Positions 1 to 12,849 of a DNA stretch of 64,000 nt are shown here, one piece after another. Positions within the stretch are counted from its first letter, which is position 1; the number at the start of each line of letters is the position of its first letter. The stretch is from the NCBI GenBank assembly GCA_039704465.1, contig JASFAU010000004.1, positions 434,001 through 498,000 on the forward strand, in the 5' to 3' direction. The position numbers and the translations under genes were made by a program. Under the pieces are notes generated by a model. It had not been told where the DNA came from, did no database searches, and saw nothing but the letters and a program-made list of their open reading frames with translations. This stretch comes from Plasmodiophora brassicae. Taxonomy: Eukaryota; Endomyxa; Phytomyxea; Plasmodiophorida; Plasmodiophoridae.

Positions 1-657
1 CAGCTGCGAACGTGATGCTGCTGGCGTAGATAAGAATCGTCTGAAGCACTGTAACACGACATCGGTAAGAAGGTTCGTCCGCAGTCTGGGCTTGGACCTA
101 CAGATAGAAACACCCTGAAGGCGGCGACATACGTATCAGCAACGACAGAGCGACGGAACAGACGCATCAAACCGACCGGCCAGCTATCGACATTAGCATT
201 GTCGGGTCCGGAGTACTTGTTGACGAGAATCACCACAGCGAATACGAGAGACCCAGTAAACTGTACACAGACGAACAGCAAGCAGTCAGGAGGGGCGCCT
301 TTGGATACGATAATGACCATTTGATATCAGTGAGGACTCACGATGGCCACCGACACCAGGAACCAGAACCTGGCCTGCGATACCTCCGGGCCGCCAAACA
401 CGTTGCCCCTTAAGGACTCCCAGTCGATGCCGATCATAATGCTGTGCCGTCAGCACTCAGGCCCAGACGGCATACAGGCAAATGGCATCTCACATGGCGG
501 CGAATGTGACCAATATGCCAGGCAACGTGTAGTACCAGAGAATCGGGGCGCCAATGCGCGCCGCGTACGACGCGCCGTCAATGAAGAGCCACCAGGCGAG
601 GCCGCAGAGGGCACCGGCGCCCATGCAGACGGCCTGGATCTTGGCCCCACTGGACAT
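1..657 (-). CDS. TMEM50-like small four-helix membrane protein (3' end cut by window edge)
   Basis: Reading the minus strand, five exons can be joined: 657-494, 441-342, 260-177, a 13-nt micro-exon 114-102, and 48 to beyond base 1. All junctions are GT-AG and keep one frame. The product starts MSSGAKIQAVCMG and has four hydrophobic segments, including CGLAWWLFIDGA (helix 1), a GSLVFAVVIL segment and a WPGVSILLQTILIY segment. Spacing and the W-W-x-x-I-D and PG-V motifs match the TMEM50A/B family of small ER/endosomal membrane proteins; their molecular role is poorly known. The next gene upstream ends about 280 bp away, leaving room for a promoter. The C-terminus is missing. Family assignment is from memory of the fold and motifs, not from a search. 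Confidence 0.55.
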
Positions 658-937
658 CACTTTGTCGTACCGTGACCGTCCGACAGCAACTTGCGCCCCC
701 TCAGTTGCCGAATGTATTTATGATGGGTCGGGCCCCCACTCACACTTGCCAAGTGGTGATTTTTTGCATTGTCCCGGTTCCGAATAGGTACGTATTCCGA
801 AGGTTTCGCTCCTCGACCATCTCAGCCGGCATGCCTTTGCCGCCTACAGGATCAGGTTTACGCGCATGTCAATGTCGGTCTCGATTAGAGCCTGTGCGTC
901 CGTGGTGAATCGGTCAGTGCGCGGGCCTACACAGCCG

Positions 938-1912
938 TCAAGCGAAGAGCACGGCGACCTCACGGAACTCGCGAAACGCGATCGTGCCCGAATTCTCCGG
1001 GTCGCATTCCTCCAGAATCTTGTCGACGATCTGTTCCACTAGGCCGTCCTTACCGATGCCGTCAACGACGGCTCTCAGAGTTGTCAGCAGGTCCATCCGC
1101 GACACGACGCCATCCCCGTCGGCGTCGTAGACCTTGTACAGAACTGGCGCAGATGCGGATAGTAAGCGTTTAGCCCGGCAGAACCCGGCGCAGGCCGTTA
1201 CATCGGATCTTGTGGTCTCTTGGTGTGCCCCTGCTGAACACGGCCAACGTCTGTGCGAAGTCCTGCGCCCGCCGTCGTCAGTTGGCGGTAATGGCCACAG
1301 GACGATTCCGTTGCAGGTTGGACCTGGAACGTCATGCGACTGGATTTCAGCCCGGCCCGGAACACCTCTGCCATGCGGTCCCGGAACGGGCACAGCTGGA
1401 ACTCGCCCATCTTCATCATCTGGCTCAGCGTGATGTACCCCCGACGTCGGGTGTCCATACGCAGGTACCGAGCGCACAGGCGCCGAAGGTATTTGTCGTC
1501 AACTGCGATGCGGGCAGGGCCCGTGTCAGAGACAGCACACACACGCGGCAGTGCTGGACAGCAGCGCCGTACACGGTGATATCATCTTCAGCTCCTCAAT
1601 CTCGACCTCACTGAGACCCGCTCGACTCAGGTCGGCTTCCTTACTCGGCCGCCACCATCGGCATCGCAGCACATTCGTCCAGGCGGGCAGCGTCGTCGAA
1701 GTACCCTCCCCTTCATCGGATGAGTATTGCGCATGCCGATCACCGGTCAGCCCTCCCTCATCGCTGTCATCGTCATCGCTATCCTCCTTCAGGTCCTTGT
1801 CAACGCCGCCTCGCCTGGTCTCTCCCTTCGAACGGATGGTGACGACCGCATCTAGCGGGGCCACCTGACTGGTCGACGCTCGCTCGCCCGGTCGCGACGA
1901 TGATGGATTCAT
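938..1912 (-). CDS. Calcineurin-B-like EF-hand protein with acidic N-terminal extension
   Basis: Four exons (1912-1573, 1502-1324, 1262-1202, 1143-938) give 261 residues. The C-terminal half has good EF loops DADGDGVVSRMD and DPENSGTIAFRE separated by a helix ending VDKILEECD, as in calcineurin B (regulatory subunit of the Ca2+/calmodulin-dependent phosphatase). The first EF hand (DTRRRGYITLSQ) lacks several oxygen ligands, so it is probably Ca2+-independent. Residues 1-95 are an unusual low-complexity extension rich in Asp/Glu/Ser, absent from typical 170-residue calcineurin B. No N-myristoylation signal MG is present at the chosen ATG. A CHP or CBL-type relative is an alternative. The splice between residues 113 and 114 is set by the only phase that avoids a stop and restores the EF1 helix. 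Confidence 0.7.
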
Positions 1913-2197
1913 GGGTCCTCTCTATAAACGCAGAGACTGTGTATCGATCCCTGTACGTCATCACGCAGTCACAAGCAGGGCTTGGAATCGCGCCTGCGTC
2001 GCAGACGAACAACGTCGGTGATCGCACCATTATGTCTGCCAGGCGGTCAAGTAAATGGCGAACAACGTCTTGCGGCCTGCCACTACTGTACTGCTGACGC
2101 GAACACCGCCCGCCACCCTGCCGCAGATACAACGTGTTTCCGGGAGGCAGCAGCACTACCTACATACCTCATGTAGATATAGTGCAGCCCGGCATTC

Positions 2198-2205
2198 TAT
2201 AAATA
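2198..2205 (+). promoter_or_regulatory. TATA-box-like element upstream of coronin
   Basis: TATAAATA in a GC-rich context, about 300 bp before the coronin ATG. An almost identical element (TATAAATAG) occurs at 63515, so this may be a real core-promoter motif in this genome. Not proven. Confidence 0.35.
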
Positions 2206-2347
2206 AGCGGGGCGCTGCCAGAACCGGGGCAGAGCAGACTGCCCCGGCGCCGCGCAACGTTACGCGGGGTGTGTGCGCCCAGTCCAGGGCCCCGCCGGCC
2301 AGATCACAAAATCCCACGCCCAGATTTGCGTCGGCGCTCGAGGGTCG

Positions 2348-2379
2348 CACACAGACGCACACGCGCGCGCACACAGACG

Positions 2380-2413
<34 letters not shown>

Positions 2414-2414
2414 G
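2348..2414. repeat. CA/CG-rich dinucleotide microsatellite in coronin 5' region
   Basis: Alternating (CA)n with CG interruptions, ending in an uninterrupted CA run at about 2391-2413. Lies between the TATA-like element and the coronin start codon, so it is probably in the 5' UTR or promoter. Confidence 0.85.
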
Positions 2415-2497
2415 GCAGACGCAACACAGCCGCGCACACGCATCCCATCAGGCGTGCAGGACCGGACGGGCAGATACGCGCGCCTGATTCGCCAGCC

Positions 2498-3968
<1,471 letters not shown>

Positions 3969-4068
3969 TGGTGCGCCCTCACATACCGCCCGACCCGTCG
4001 GCATTCGGATCGGCCCCCCCGACCCCTGGGAATACAATTGTCAGAGACGAACGACCCGCCGCTGCGCT

Positions 4069-4089
4069 GTGTGTGTGTGTGTGTGTGTG
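4069..4089. repeat. GT dinucleotide run downstream of coronin
   Basis: Perfect (GT)n of about 21 bp, 100 bp beyond the coronin stop and 120 bp before the next ATG. A similar but interrupted GT/GC run follows the DYW-PPR gene at 8365-8398. Confidence 0.9.
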
Positions 4090-4211
4090 CCTTCATCCGC
4101 TGCCAATCCCAGGCGCCCCTCCCTGTACGTATTTCGTGGTCGGACACTGGACCGGCGTCGAGTGCGCCCAATACAATCCATCAAGGCGGTGCGCGGCGCA
4201 TTCAGGGATCG

Positions 4212-5581
4212 ATGGACGACGAGCCCGAGGCGCCCTGGCCACAATGGTCGTCCTTCTACGACGACCGGCGGCAGATCGCCGTCGGCAACGACGATGTAGG
4301 GGGGCGGGCGGTGGGCCTGGGCGCTGCCTGTGGACGGGTGGACCGACAGTGTGTGTGTCCGCCCACAGGTGTTCGTGGCGTACACGGCGGGCGATGTGAC
4401 GGCCCCGGACGCCGTCGTCTTCGTGCTGCTGCACGGCGCCGGGCACTCGGCGATGGCCTGGGCGCAGGTCGCCGCCGCCGTCAAGTCGCAGCATCCCGTC
4501 GTGGCGTTCGACTACAGGGGCCATGGTCGGGCACCGCGCGCCTCCCCCCGCTGCTCATTGCGCTCGCCGCCGCTGACCGACGTACGATGCCTCCGCGCAG
4601 GTGACACCAAGTGCAAGGATGAACGCGACCTGGTCAGGCATGCGCGTCGACCCGCCTGTCGCAGCGTTTGCCCACACGTGGCCGTCGTTTGTTGCAGTCC
4701 GCCGACCGGCTCGTCGATGACGCCATTGCCGTGATCCAGGCGACCGTCCGTCCCGACGCCTGCATCGTGCTGGCCGGTCAGCAGCGCCCTCCTCGACGCA
4801 GCTGTGCCAGCGCTTACCATTGTCGGTGTCCGGCAGGGCACAGCCTGGGCGGCGCCCTGGCTATTCGCATTGCATCGCAGACCGACCGTGTTCGCGTCAG
4901 CGGCGTCGCCGTCGTCGACGTTGTCGAGGGTGAGCGCCCGTCGGCCCGCCGCCCGCTCTCCGTTGCTGAGTGTGTGTGCCGGCGCCAACGTGTCGCAGGG
5001 ACAGCGTTGCCCGCCCTGCGATACATGCGGGGGATCCTGCAACGACGCCCGCAGTACTTCAAGACGTTGCAGGAGGCGGTCCGGTACGCTGTCCACAGCG
5101 GGGCGCTGGCCACGACCGAGGCGGCGCGCGTCTCGATACCCTCGCAGCTGACGTACAGGCAGGACACGGGCGCGTGGCACTGGCGCACGAACCTGCTGGC
5201 CAGCGAGCCGCACTGGCAGGCCTGGTTCCAGGGCCTGACGCCGCTCCTGCTGGGCCTGCACGACTGCGCCCGCCTGCTCGTCCTGGCCGCCGCCGACCGC
5301 ATGGACAAGTAGGTCGTCGTCGTCGTCGTCGTCGTCGTCGTACCGGGCACGACACGCCGGCCCTGATCTGGACAGCGCGCCCGCTGACCCGCCCGCCCCC
5401 CCGCAGGGACATCCTGATCGCGCAGATGCAGGGCAGGCTGCAGGTGGAGATCATCGCGGGCGGGCACTCGATCCAGGAGGACTCCTGGCAGCAGCTGGCC
5501 CGCGTCCTGGTCCAGTTCGCCGCGCGCAACCGGTTCGTCGAGATGCGCGCCCTGAACGACCGCCACCGGCATCGCCCATAG
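4212..5581 (+). CDS. PPME1: Protein phosphatase methylesterase 1 (alpha/beta hydrolase)
   Basis: Seven exons: 4212-4295, 4369-4525, 4601-4632, 4698-4776, 4837-4929, 4999-5308, 5407-5581; spliced length is a multiple of three and gives 309 residues. The serine esterase elements are in order: oxyanion loop LLHGAGHSAMAW, nucleophile elbow GHSLGG (Ser about residue 120), VVDVVEGTAL, and the terminal GGHSIQED containing the catalytic His. PPME1 removes the carboxyl methyl ester from the C-terminal leucine of PP2A catalytic subunit. The acidic loop present in animal enzymes before the TWR motif is absent here (TGAWHWRTNL follows directly). Intron 6 (5309-5406) begins with a (GTC)n run. Secure. Confidence 0.94.
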
Positions 5582-5817
5582 ACTATCCCCCTACATGTAC
5601 ACGCGCGGGGCACCCTCTGGCCACCGTCACCCCTTGTGTCACACGACTGGCGCGACATGACGACGACGCCAGCGTTGCGTATGCAGGCAGCCTTGTTCGT
5701 AGAGGGGATCGTCCGCCGGTCCAGGTGTGATCCAGGTCGAGGAGAGAGAGCGGCGGGGGCCAGTCCGTGGGCGCTCGTGGGTGCTGCGGGCGCGACCACA
5801 ACACCACGCCCGACGCC

Positions 5818-6424
5818 ATGCTGCGACGCGCCCTGGCCCGCATCGCCCAGCACCGCCGCCTCGTTCGATGTGCCACTACCGGCGGCGGCATGCACCGACG
5901 TCGACGGCATCGCCGCCACCAGGGCCTGACCATCATCGGCGGCGACGACGACGACGACGACGACGATGATGTTGCTGCGAGGCGTACGCGACGGGAACGC
6001 GCCCATGTCGACGCGTTCCAGGCGGCGCCGTCGGTGGAGGCGGCGATCCGGGCGCTGGACGCGAACGTCGACGAGGGCAGCGCCTGGTCCATCTTCGAAC
6101 GCGTGATCCACAGCCCGCGTCTGACGCCGACGCCGCCCTTCTTCGCCAGCATGATGCGCTTCTGCTGCCGGCGCATGCCTCGTAAGGCGCCCGTCGTCAT
6201 GAGCACGGCCGGCGCCCTGGGCCTGGCGGGCGACAACGACGACCTGTTCGCCACGTTCCTGTCGGCGTGTGCCAGGGCGTCGCCGGCGCTGGTCGAACCC
6301 GCCCTGGACCTGTACGGGCGGTGGGGCCCGCGCACGCCCCACACGATCGGGGCGCTGGCCGACCTGTGCCAGCGGGCCGGGCGCCCCGACCTGGCCCTGC
6401 CCGTCCTGGGCGACGCCCTGGACA

Positions 6425-6506
<82 letters not shown>

Positions 6507-8346
6507 CGTGCCCGTCAGCGACGCCCTGCTGGCCACGTTCGCCTCGTGCTGCGCCCGGGCGGGCAGCGGCCCGGGCGCCGACGCCGCCCAGCGCCTGCTG
6601 GATCGTGTACGCGCGCGCCGGATCGTCGTCGCCCGGCGCCCGTTCGCCGACCTGTGCCGCGCCCTGCTCGCCCAGGGCCGCCTCGACGCCGCCCTGTCCT
6701 GCGTGTCGCTCATGGGCGACCGGGGCCTGGCGCCCGGCGCCGCCCTCCACAACCTGCTGCTCGAGCACGTCGTCCGCGCCGGCCGCCTGCCCCATGCCAT
6801 GCGCCTGCTGGACAGCATGACCCGGGCCGGCGTTGTCGTCCAGGCGCCCGCCCTGTGCGCCCTGATCGGCGCCGTCCAGGCCGACGGCGCCCTCGACGCC
6901 CTGGACGCGTACGCGGCCGGGCAGGCGCCGGTCGCCGTCAGCGAACCGGTCGGCAGGGCCCTGGTGGCGGCGTACGACGCGGCCGGGCGCCTGCGCGACG
7001 CCGAGCGCGCCTTCCGCGCGTACCGGGCGCGCGCCCTGTCGCCGCCCGGCCCCGCCCTGTACGCCGCCATGATCGGCGCGTACCATCGGCACGGGCGCCA
7101 CCGGGACGCCGTCGACCTGTTCGACCGGGCCGCCGACCTGCACGACGTCGCCGACGACGACCATCTGCGGGCGCTCATGGTGCGCGTCTACGCCGACGCC
7201 GACCGGCCGCGCCAGGCCCTGCGCCTGCTCGACCACCAGCTGGGCGGCGCGTCCTCGTCGTCGTCGGTGGACCCGTCGACCCTGGCGGCGCTGGTCTCGT
7301 CCTGCGGGCGCGCCTCGCTGCTGTCGACGGTCGTGGCGCTGCGGGCGCTGGCCGCCGACCGCCGCCTGCTGACCGCCGACCGCGTCCTGGGCGCGTTCAT
7401 CGCCGCGTACGCCGCCTGCGGGCGCCTGCCGGCCGCCGTCGACCTGTTCGAGGCGTCGTCGTCGCCCGGCGCCCCCCACGCCCTGACCGCCATGCTCCTG
7501 GCGTACGGCCAGGTCGGCCAGGTCGACCGCGCCCTGGCCCTGTACCGGGCGACGACGACGACGACGATCGCGGCCGGCGCCTCGCTGGGCGTCCTGCGTG
7601 CCCTGCTGACGGCCTGCAGCCACGTCGGCGACCTGCAGGCCGCCGACGACCTCGTCGACGCGTTCCCGGGCGGCGGCGCCGCACCCTTCCTGCTGGACCC
7701 GATCGTCGCCCGGCACCGCGTCGACCTGTACGGCCGCGTCGGCGACCTGGACCGCGCCGAGGACGTCGCCATGGCCGTCTACAACGACGCCGTGGCGGGC
7801 GACGACGACGACGACGACGAGGTGCGGGTCGGCGCCGCCATCACGCCACCGTTCGTGGCGCTGGTGCGCGCGTGCCGGGCGCACGGCGACGTCGACCGGG
7901 CCGAGCGCCTGCTTGCCATGGTCGGCGGCGCCGGCCTCGACCCGGCGGTCCTGTGCGACCTGCGGGCGGCCGCCGCACCCGACGGTGGGCCGGGCCCGAC
8001 CATCCTCGTCCTCGACGACCGGTCGCTGCGGTTCCAGCACGACGACGACAACGCGTTTGCCGCCGATGGGCGCCTGCGGGACGCGCACGCCGACCTCGTG
8101 GGCGTGGGGGCGGCGGCGGCGCACAGCGAGACGCTGGCGCTGGCGTACGCGGTGTCGACGACGACGACGACGACGGGGGCGGACCCGATCTGCGCCACCA
8201 AGGTCGGCCCGGGCGCCATGTGCCGAGCGTGCCACGATGTCGCCGGGCGCGTGTCGGCCGCCTACCACCGGGACGTCTACGTCCGCGACGACGTCCGGCA
8301 CCACCATTTCCGCCATGGGTCCTGCTCCTGCGGCGACTACTGGTGA
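5818..8346 (+). CDS. Organellar PPR protein with C-terminal DYW cytidine deaminase domain (copy 1, poly-Asp insertion)
   Basis: Intron-less, 842 residues from the first ATG in frame; upstream codons lack ATG. The N-terminus MLRRALARIAQHRR is Arg-rich without acids, consistent with a mitochondrial presequence. It is followed by a 9-Asp run, about 12-15 PPR-like helical pairs, and a complete DYW domain: HSE at residue 769, CRACH at 802-806 and the terminal CSCGDYW. HxE plus CxxC are the zinc ligands of the C-to-U RNA-editing deaminase. An uninterrupted run of 26 GAC codons (6427-6504) inserts 26 aspartates in the PPR tract. DYW proteins outside plants are known in heteroloboseans, Physarum, Acanthamoeba and a few others. 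Paralogue of the gene at 15725-17851. Confidence 0.93.
6427..6504 (+). repeat. (GAC)26 trinucleotide repeat inside DYW-PPR coding sequence
   Basis: Seventy-eight bases of perfect GAC, in frame as poly-aspartate. Other shorter GAC/GTC runs occur at 5943-5968, 5311-5340 and 7801-7819. Confidence 0.98.
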
Positions 8347-8398
8347 TTGGTACACGCAGCGGTGCGTGTGTGTGCATGTGCGTGTGCGTGTGCGTGTA

Positions 8399-9441
8399 TC
8401 AGGGGCAATCCTGCAGCGGGACGCTCGCGCCGCCGCCCTTCGTCGTCGAACCCGTGTCGTCGTCGAGGTCGACGTCGGGGAGAGGGGCGCCGGTGACGCC
8501 CCCCAGGGTGACCAGGCGCCTCTTGACGTGGTACGTCATGACGAGGATGGCGACGGCGCTGCCGACGAGCGAGGCGATGGTGGGCGCCATCTCCGCCGAC
8601 CGCCAGTTGACGTTGCCCTTCTCGATCCGGCGCAGGAACAGGGCCAGGTTCTCGATGTGCGTCCCCACCCAGACCATGAAGATCAGCTTCACCTGTACGA
8701 GGGGTGCCCCCGCCCGGTCAGATACAGGCCCGGTTGTGCGGGCGGACGGGCGGCCCGACCCTGGAGCAGCAGGTGGCGGCGAAGAACTCCCAGTGCCTGG
8801 CGTCGGACATGCTGAGCAGGGCGTTCGTGATGCCGAACGGCGTGTAGCACAGCTGGACGAGGAGGACCGACTGGAACCCGTGCTGCTTGAACGTGTGCTC
8901 CAGGGCGACCATGTGCCTAGCCAGGCAGCCGAACCGGGCGCGCAACGCCGACGGCGACACGCGCCCCTGCCCGATCAGCCAGCGCATGACGACCCAGGTC
9001 AGCTCGGAGCCGACCACCAGGCCCAGCCAGCCCAGCGGAAACGCCCACCACCCGTACAGGTACGCGGCCGCGAACGTGAAGAACCTATAGAACACGCACG
9101 CGCGAGCGACACACAATCAGGCCACAAACAGGAACGGCGGGACAAGGGCGGCGGTGTGGCGTACGGGGCCGCCACGGCGAACGGCGTCGCGTTGACGATG
9201 AACGTGGCGAACACGACGAGCAGGGTCGCCGGGCTGTTCCGGTCGACGCGGTCGCAGACCTATACAGGGGGTCGAATCCGTCAGCCCAGGGGGGGTTCAG
9301 CGCGCCGATGCAAGCCAGGCGAGGGGCGCGCACATAGACGAGGGCGTCGATCGCGCACGGGAGCACGAACTTGAGCGCGACGGCGACGGCGACGATCGCC
9401 GCGACGATCAGCAGGCGCCTGGTCAGCAGTGCGACCCTCAT
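8399..9441 (-). CDS. VTT/DedA-type multi-pass membrane protein (TMEM41/TMEM64/TVP38-like)
   Basis: Four exons, 9441-9334, 9259-9165, 9084-8760, 8692-8399, encode 273 residues. Residues 1-35 form an N-terminal membrane helix; then FATFIVNATPFAVAAP-FFTFAAAYLYG and GLVVGSELTWVVMRW, followed by the VTT signature region with VQLCYTPFGITNALL and FFAATCCSRVKLIFMVWVG. VTT (SNARE-associated Golgi) proteins include the lipid scramblases TMEM41B and VMP1 and the TVP38 family, acting in ER, Golgi or plastid membranes. The C-terminal 40 residues are polar with an acidic VDLDDDTG stretch. It converges tail-to-tail with the DYW-PPR gene, only 52 bp apart. The subfamily is uncertain. Confidence 0.75.
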
Positions 9442-9943
9442 CGATGACGCGTACGACGATCGATTACCACGGATGGGTTTGACGGTCGACGACGCCCGTG
9501 GGCAGCTCGGCGGCGGCGCACCCGCACAGGTCCTCTCCCGCAGTGCCGCATCCCGCCCGCCGCCGCACGACCCGGGACTGGGAGGGACCACGACCAGGAC
9601 CACCGGCCTATCGCTCGTTCACCAGCGCAGCGGAGATGCGGTTGCCGCGAGGCGTCCACCCAACAGGCTGGCGTGCAGGCCTATTGTCCAGGCTATGCAC
9701 AAGTTCGCCCACAACGGAGGTTCTCCGCGAATCGGTAGGCAGCTGCGACGACCCCAGATCCGTCGTGGCGTGTCCGAACGTGATGGGTCACCCCAAAGCA
9801 CGCCTACCCGTCGCACACTGAACACGCCCGTTGAACAGTATAGTTGACGATCACATGGCGTTCGAGACGGGGCCGCGCAAACATGCCCTTCGCTGGATGG
9901 GCTCGGCCAGGTGACGATGCTCGATGGGAGCGACCACATGCTG
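9442..9943. other. Intergenic, no gene seen
   Basis: About 500 bp between the start of the VTT gene and the end of the GPD2 gene (both minus strand). It should contain the VTT promoter. I see only short frames without family motifs or convincing splice structure. Confidence 0.6.
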
Positions 9944-12526
9944 TTATGTATCAAGCAGCTGCGACGCTGCGTAGAGGAACGTCTGCAGGGACACACGGCC
10001 GGTATCGTCGTCGGCGCATTCCTGTAGCGTACGGACGAACTGGGAACATGTGTCCCGGGACAGCTCTCCTGTGCAACACAATGTCTGTGAGTCGCGCCGT
10101 CCCAAGGACCCCCAGTGCAATCGACCTACGGAATGCAGGCGATCCAAACACAACAGCCTCGAGTTCATCCACAGACACGGAACCCGATCGGGAGGTATCC
10201 ACGCGGAAGAAATCGTCACCCAGGTGCTGCCCTGCATCGGTTCCTGGGGCGCACTCTGTAAGCAGCGGCAGCACACGGCGATAGGTTGACGGTCACCAGA
10301 CCTTGCGTCGCCGCCGGGGCACCCATCGTCGACAGGAACGTCATGCCGGCCTGGTACTGGCGAATGCGGCGCTGCTGATCCCAGCGCAGTTCATCGCCCA
10401 TTAACGCGATGACGGCAGGCAATGCCTCACGAGCCGCACTGGTGTTCAAGAACGCCAAGCGCGTCCGCCGCGCCATGACGTCAACCACGGTCAACGCGTG
10501 CTCGTTGCGAACAGAGTACAGGACTTCGGCGCGAATGAAGGCGTACCCCGGGGCTAATCGTTTGGCGAGGTCGGGATCCTAAGCAGTTGGTGGTGACGAA
10601 TCAGATGGGACATTGCAGAACTGGCGCGGCACGCGTACCATCTTGCACATGGCCGCAATCTCCAGGGCGCGAGCACCGTAAGAGTGCGCTAGGTGGGCGC
10701 CGACATCATCGGGCAGGCTACCTGACCCCCTGCGTCAGCCGTACATTCGTGGCATCGGAACCGACGCACAATCGATGGACCTTGCTGGCTGACGGCCGCT
10801 GCGGTCTCGTGCGTCCAGCCTTGTGTACCAATGAGCGGCATACCGTATGTGATGCATGGGACCCCAGGTGCGATGCGATCGACAACGTCTTGTGCCATCG
10901 CTCGGTACGTTGTCCATTTGCCACCGGCGATTGTTATCAGTCCGGATACGGGGTCGACGTCGATGACGTGATCCCGGGACACGCCCTGCGTCCCACCGAC
11001 AACCCCGGATGTCGGTTTGGCAAGCGGCCGAATCCCCGCCCAGGCCGACGCGACGTCGTCCCGCCCAACGGGAGCGCAGAGGATTTGCGACACTTCATCC
11101 AGTATCCAGTCGACCTCTGCATGGCTGTACGTTTACCGTCGATCGTGCGCTGACATGTACGACGGTCGTACCTTTCTCGTGGGCTGTCGGCAAGTCGACG
11201 ACACCTGACGCCGCGTCCGTCGTCCCGGCAATGGTCGAGCCTTCCCACGGAAGAAGGAACAAGACGCGGCCGTCTGGCGAGCAAGTCAGCACATCGATGA
11301 ATCACATGGGCGCCTCCGGATCACTCGCCTGAAGTTTTCGGGATTAACAGCCCCATGTCGGCCGGTGAACAGCTGTCCGGCAGAGTTACGTGAACACCGA
11401 CGCTGGGACAGATCATTGGGGCGACGCTCGGCGAATCCAGTTTCCGGATGGCATCGGAGAAGGGGCCGGTCGCATTCACGATTGTCTTGAGCACGCGGAC
11501 CACGGGTCAGTCGGTCCAAGAGCAAACGGAAAAGCAACAATCACAGCGGACCTTGGCGCTAATGTCCCAGACATCACCCGATTCCGCATCACGAACGGTT
11601 GCCCCCGTTACTTTCCCGCTGGCGTCCTTGAGCAGCGCTGTAACGCAGGTGTGATTGAGGACATCGGCGCCCCGGTCGATGGCGGTCAGCGCGATCGCTA
11701 GATTCATCCGAGCATCGTCGTGCAACCCATCGTAGTAGACGACGGCGCACTTCAGCCCGTCCCGGTTCAGCATTGGGAATGCCGTCAACGCCTGCTCCCT
11801 CGTCATGAAATAACTGCTCTTCAGCGCGCCACTCTTACCCGCCACCAGGTCGTACACTTTCATGCCTAGAGACGCGCAGTGCCCTTGAGCAACCGATGGC
11901 GATCGACAATGACGCCCTACCGATGTAGTAGTACGGGGCAGTGAACAGGACCAGGGGGAACCTGTCGTAGTTCGGGACGATCGTCGGCAGGGCGCGGACC
12001 AGGTGAGGTGCGATCGTCATGAGATGGCGACGCTCCCGAAGCCTGCATCGAAATTGCAGAGGCGTACGACAAGACGCACAGGCGGGGGGCGGGCGTACGC
12101 TTCGTGCACAAGATGAAGCTGGGAATAGTCCAGCTGGGTGACTGCCTTCTCCAGGTATCGTACGCCGCCGTGGATGAGCTTGGAGCTTCGCGAGCTGGTC
12201 CCCGATGCGAAATCGTCACGCTCAACCAGGCATACCGACAGGCCCCGCGTCACGGCATCGAGCGCGATCCCGGCGCCCGTCGCCCTGCGCGCCCCCGGTC
12301 AGCTGCAGACGCAGGCCATGAGGGGCGGGGCGCAACCTGACCCTCCGCCAATCACCAGCACGTCGTACTGTTTCGCGCGCGTGCGCTGCACCATCTCGCC
12401 CCGTGACGGCGACCGACGACGATGGTCGGGGGCGGCCTCGGACGACACCATTGCCGATGGTGACCCCACGACGACGACGGCGGCCCCGACGGCGGCACCT
12501 GCCAGGGCACGCCGCGCTCGCCACAT
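9944..12526 (-). CDS. GPD2: Mitochondrial FAD-dependent glycerol-3-phosphate dehydrogenase with C-terminal EF hands
   Basis: Eleven exons (12526-12342, 12284-12099, 12042-11921, 11865-11552, 11485-11329, 11273-11172, 11116-10781, 10721-10639, 10578-10302, 10255-10130, 10068-9944) sum to exactly 670 codons. The N-terminus has an Arg-rich leader and a hydrophobic helix ([13 protein letters not shown]), as in animal GPD2 of the inner membrane. FAD-binding [39 protein letters not shown] and [11 protein letters not shown] are all present, then the C-terminal region with EF-like loops [12 protein letters not shown] and [11 protein letters not shown]. It oxidises glycerol-3-phosphate and reduces ubiquinone in the glycerophosphate shuttle. 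One intron (11274-11328) has a GC donor. Very secure. Confidence 0.96.
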
Positions 12527-12633
12527 GTCACGCGGCCGACCCCGCTGTTCACCGGATTCGTTGGCCGCGCGCCCGAACAGAACCAATGTTGAAAAACGTC
12601 GACTGGCCCAGCGGAGGGCGCGGCGACAGCACA

Positions 12634-12650
12634 CCCCCCCCCCCCCCCCC
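12634..12650. repeat. 17-base poly-C run upstream of GPD2
   Basis: Homopolymer of 17 C on the plus strand (poly-G in the direction of GPD2 transcription), about 110 bp before the GPD2 start codon and between GPD2 and the Rpn13 3' end. Confidence 0.9.
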
Positions 12651-12849
12651 GGTCCAAAACAGCGCGCGCATTATCACGGCACGTCAATACAGGATCGTTC
12701 GCCCCGCCCTGGTGGGTAGCGATCCGTTCGACGGTCTGGCGCGGCGCGATGCCTTCGTTGTCGGCAACCGCGCGGGAAGGGCCCAGCGTCAATGAAAACC
12801 CCGCGTCGAGCACTTGCTAGTTTACTGACTGGGTACAGCATGGCAGGGA

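Noticed and set aside
2348..2414. Telomere- or centromere-type satellite
   Set aside because: The repeat is a simple CA/CG microsatellite of under 70 bp in a gene promoter.
5059..8355. Minus-strand frame of about 1,098 codons with a long poly-valine run
   Set aside because: It is the antisense of the DYW-PPR gene; high GC and the GAC repeat keep it open. It has no family motifs and the plus strand has a complete, conserved domain protein.
6267..9374. Second plus-strand frame of over 1,000 codons rich in Arg/Pro/Gly
   Set aside because: A +1 shadow of the DYW-PPR gene produced by GC-rich third positions; no motifs and it runs past the true gene end.
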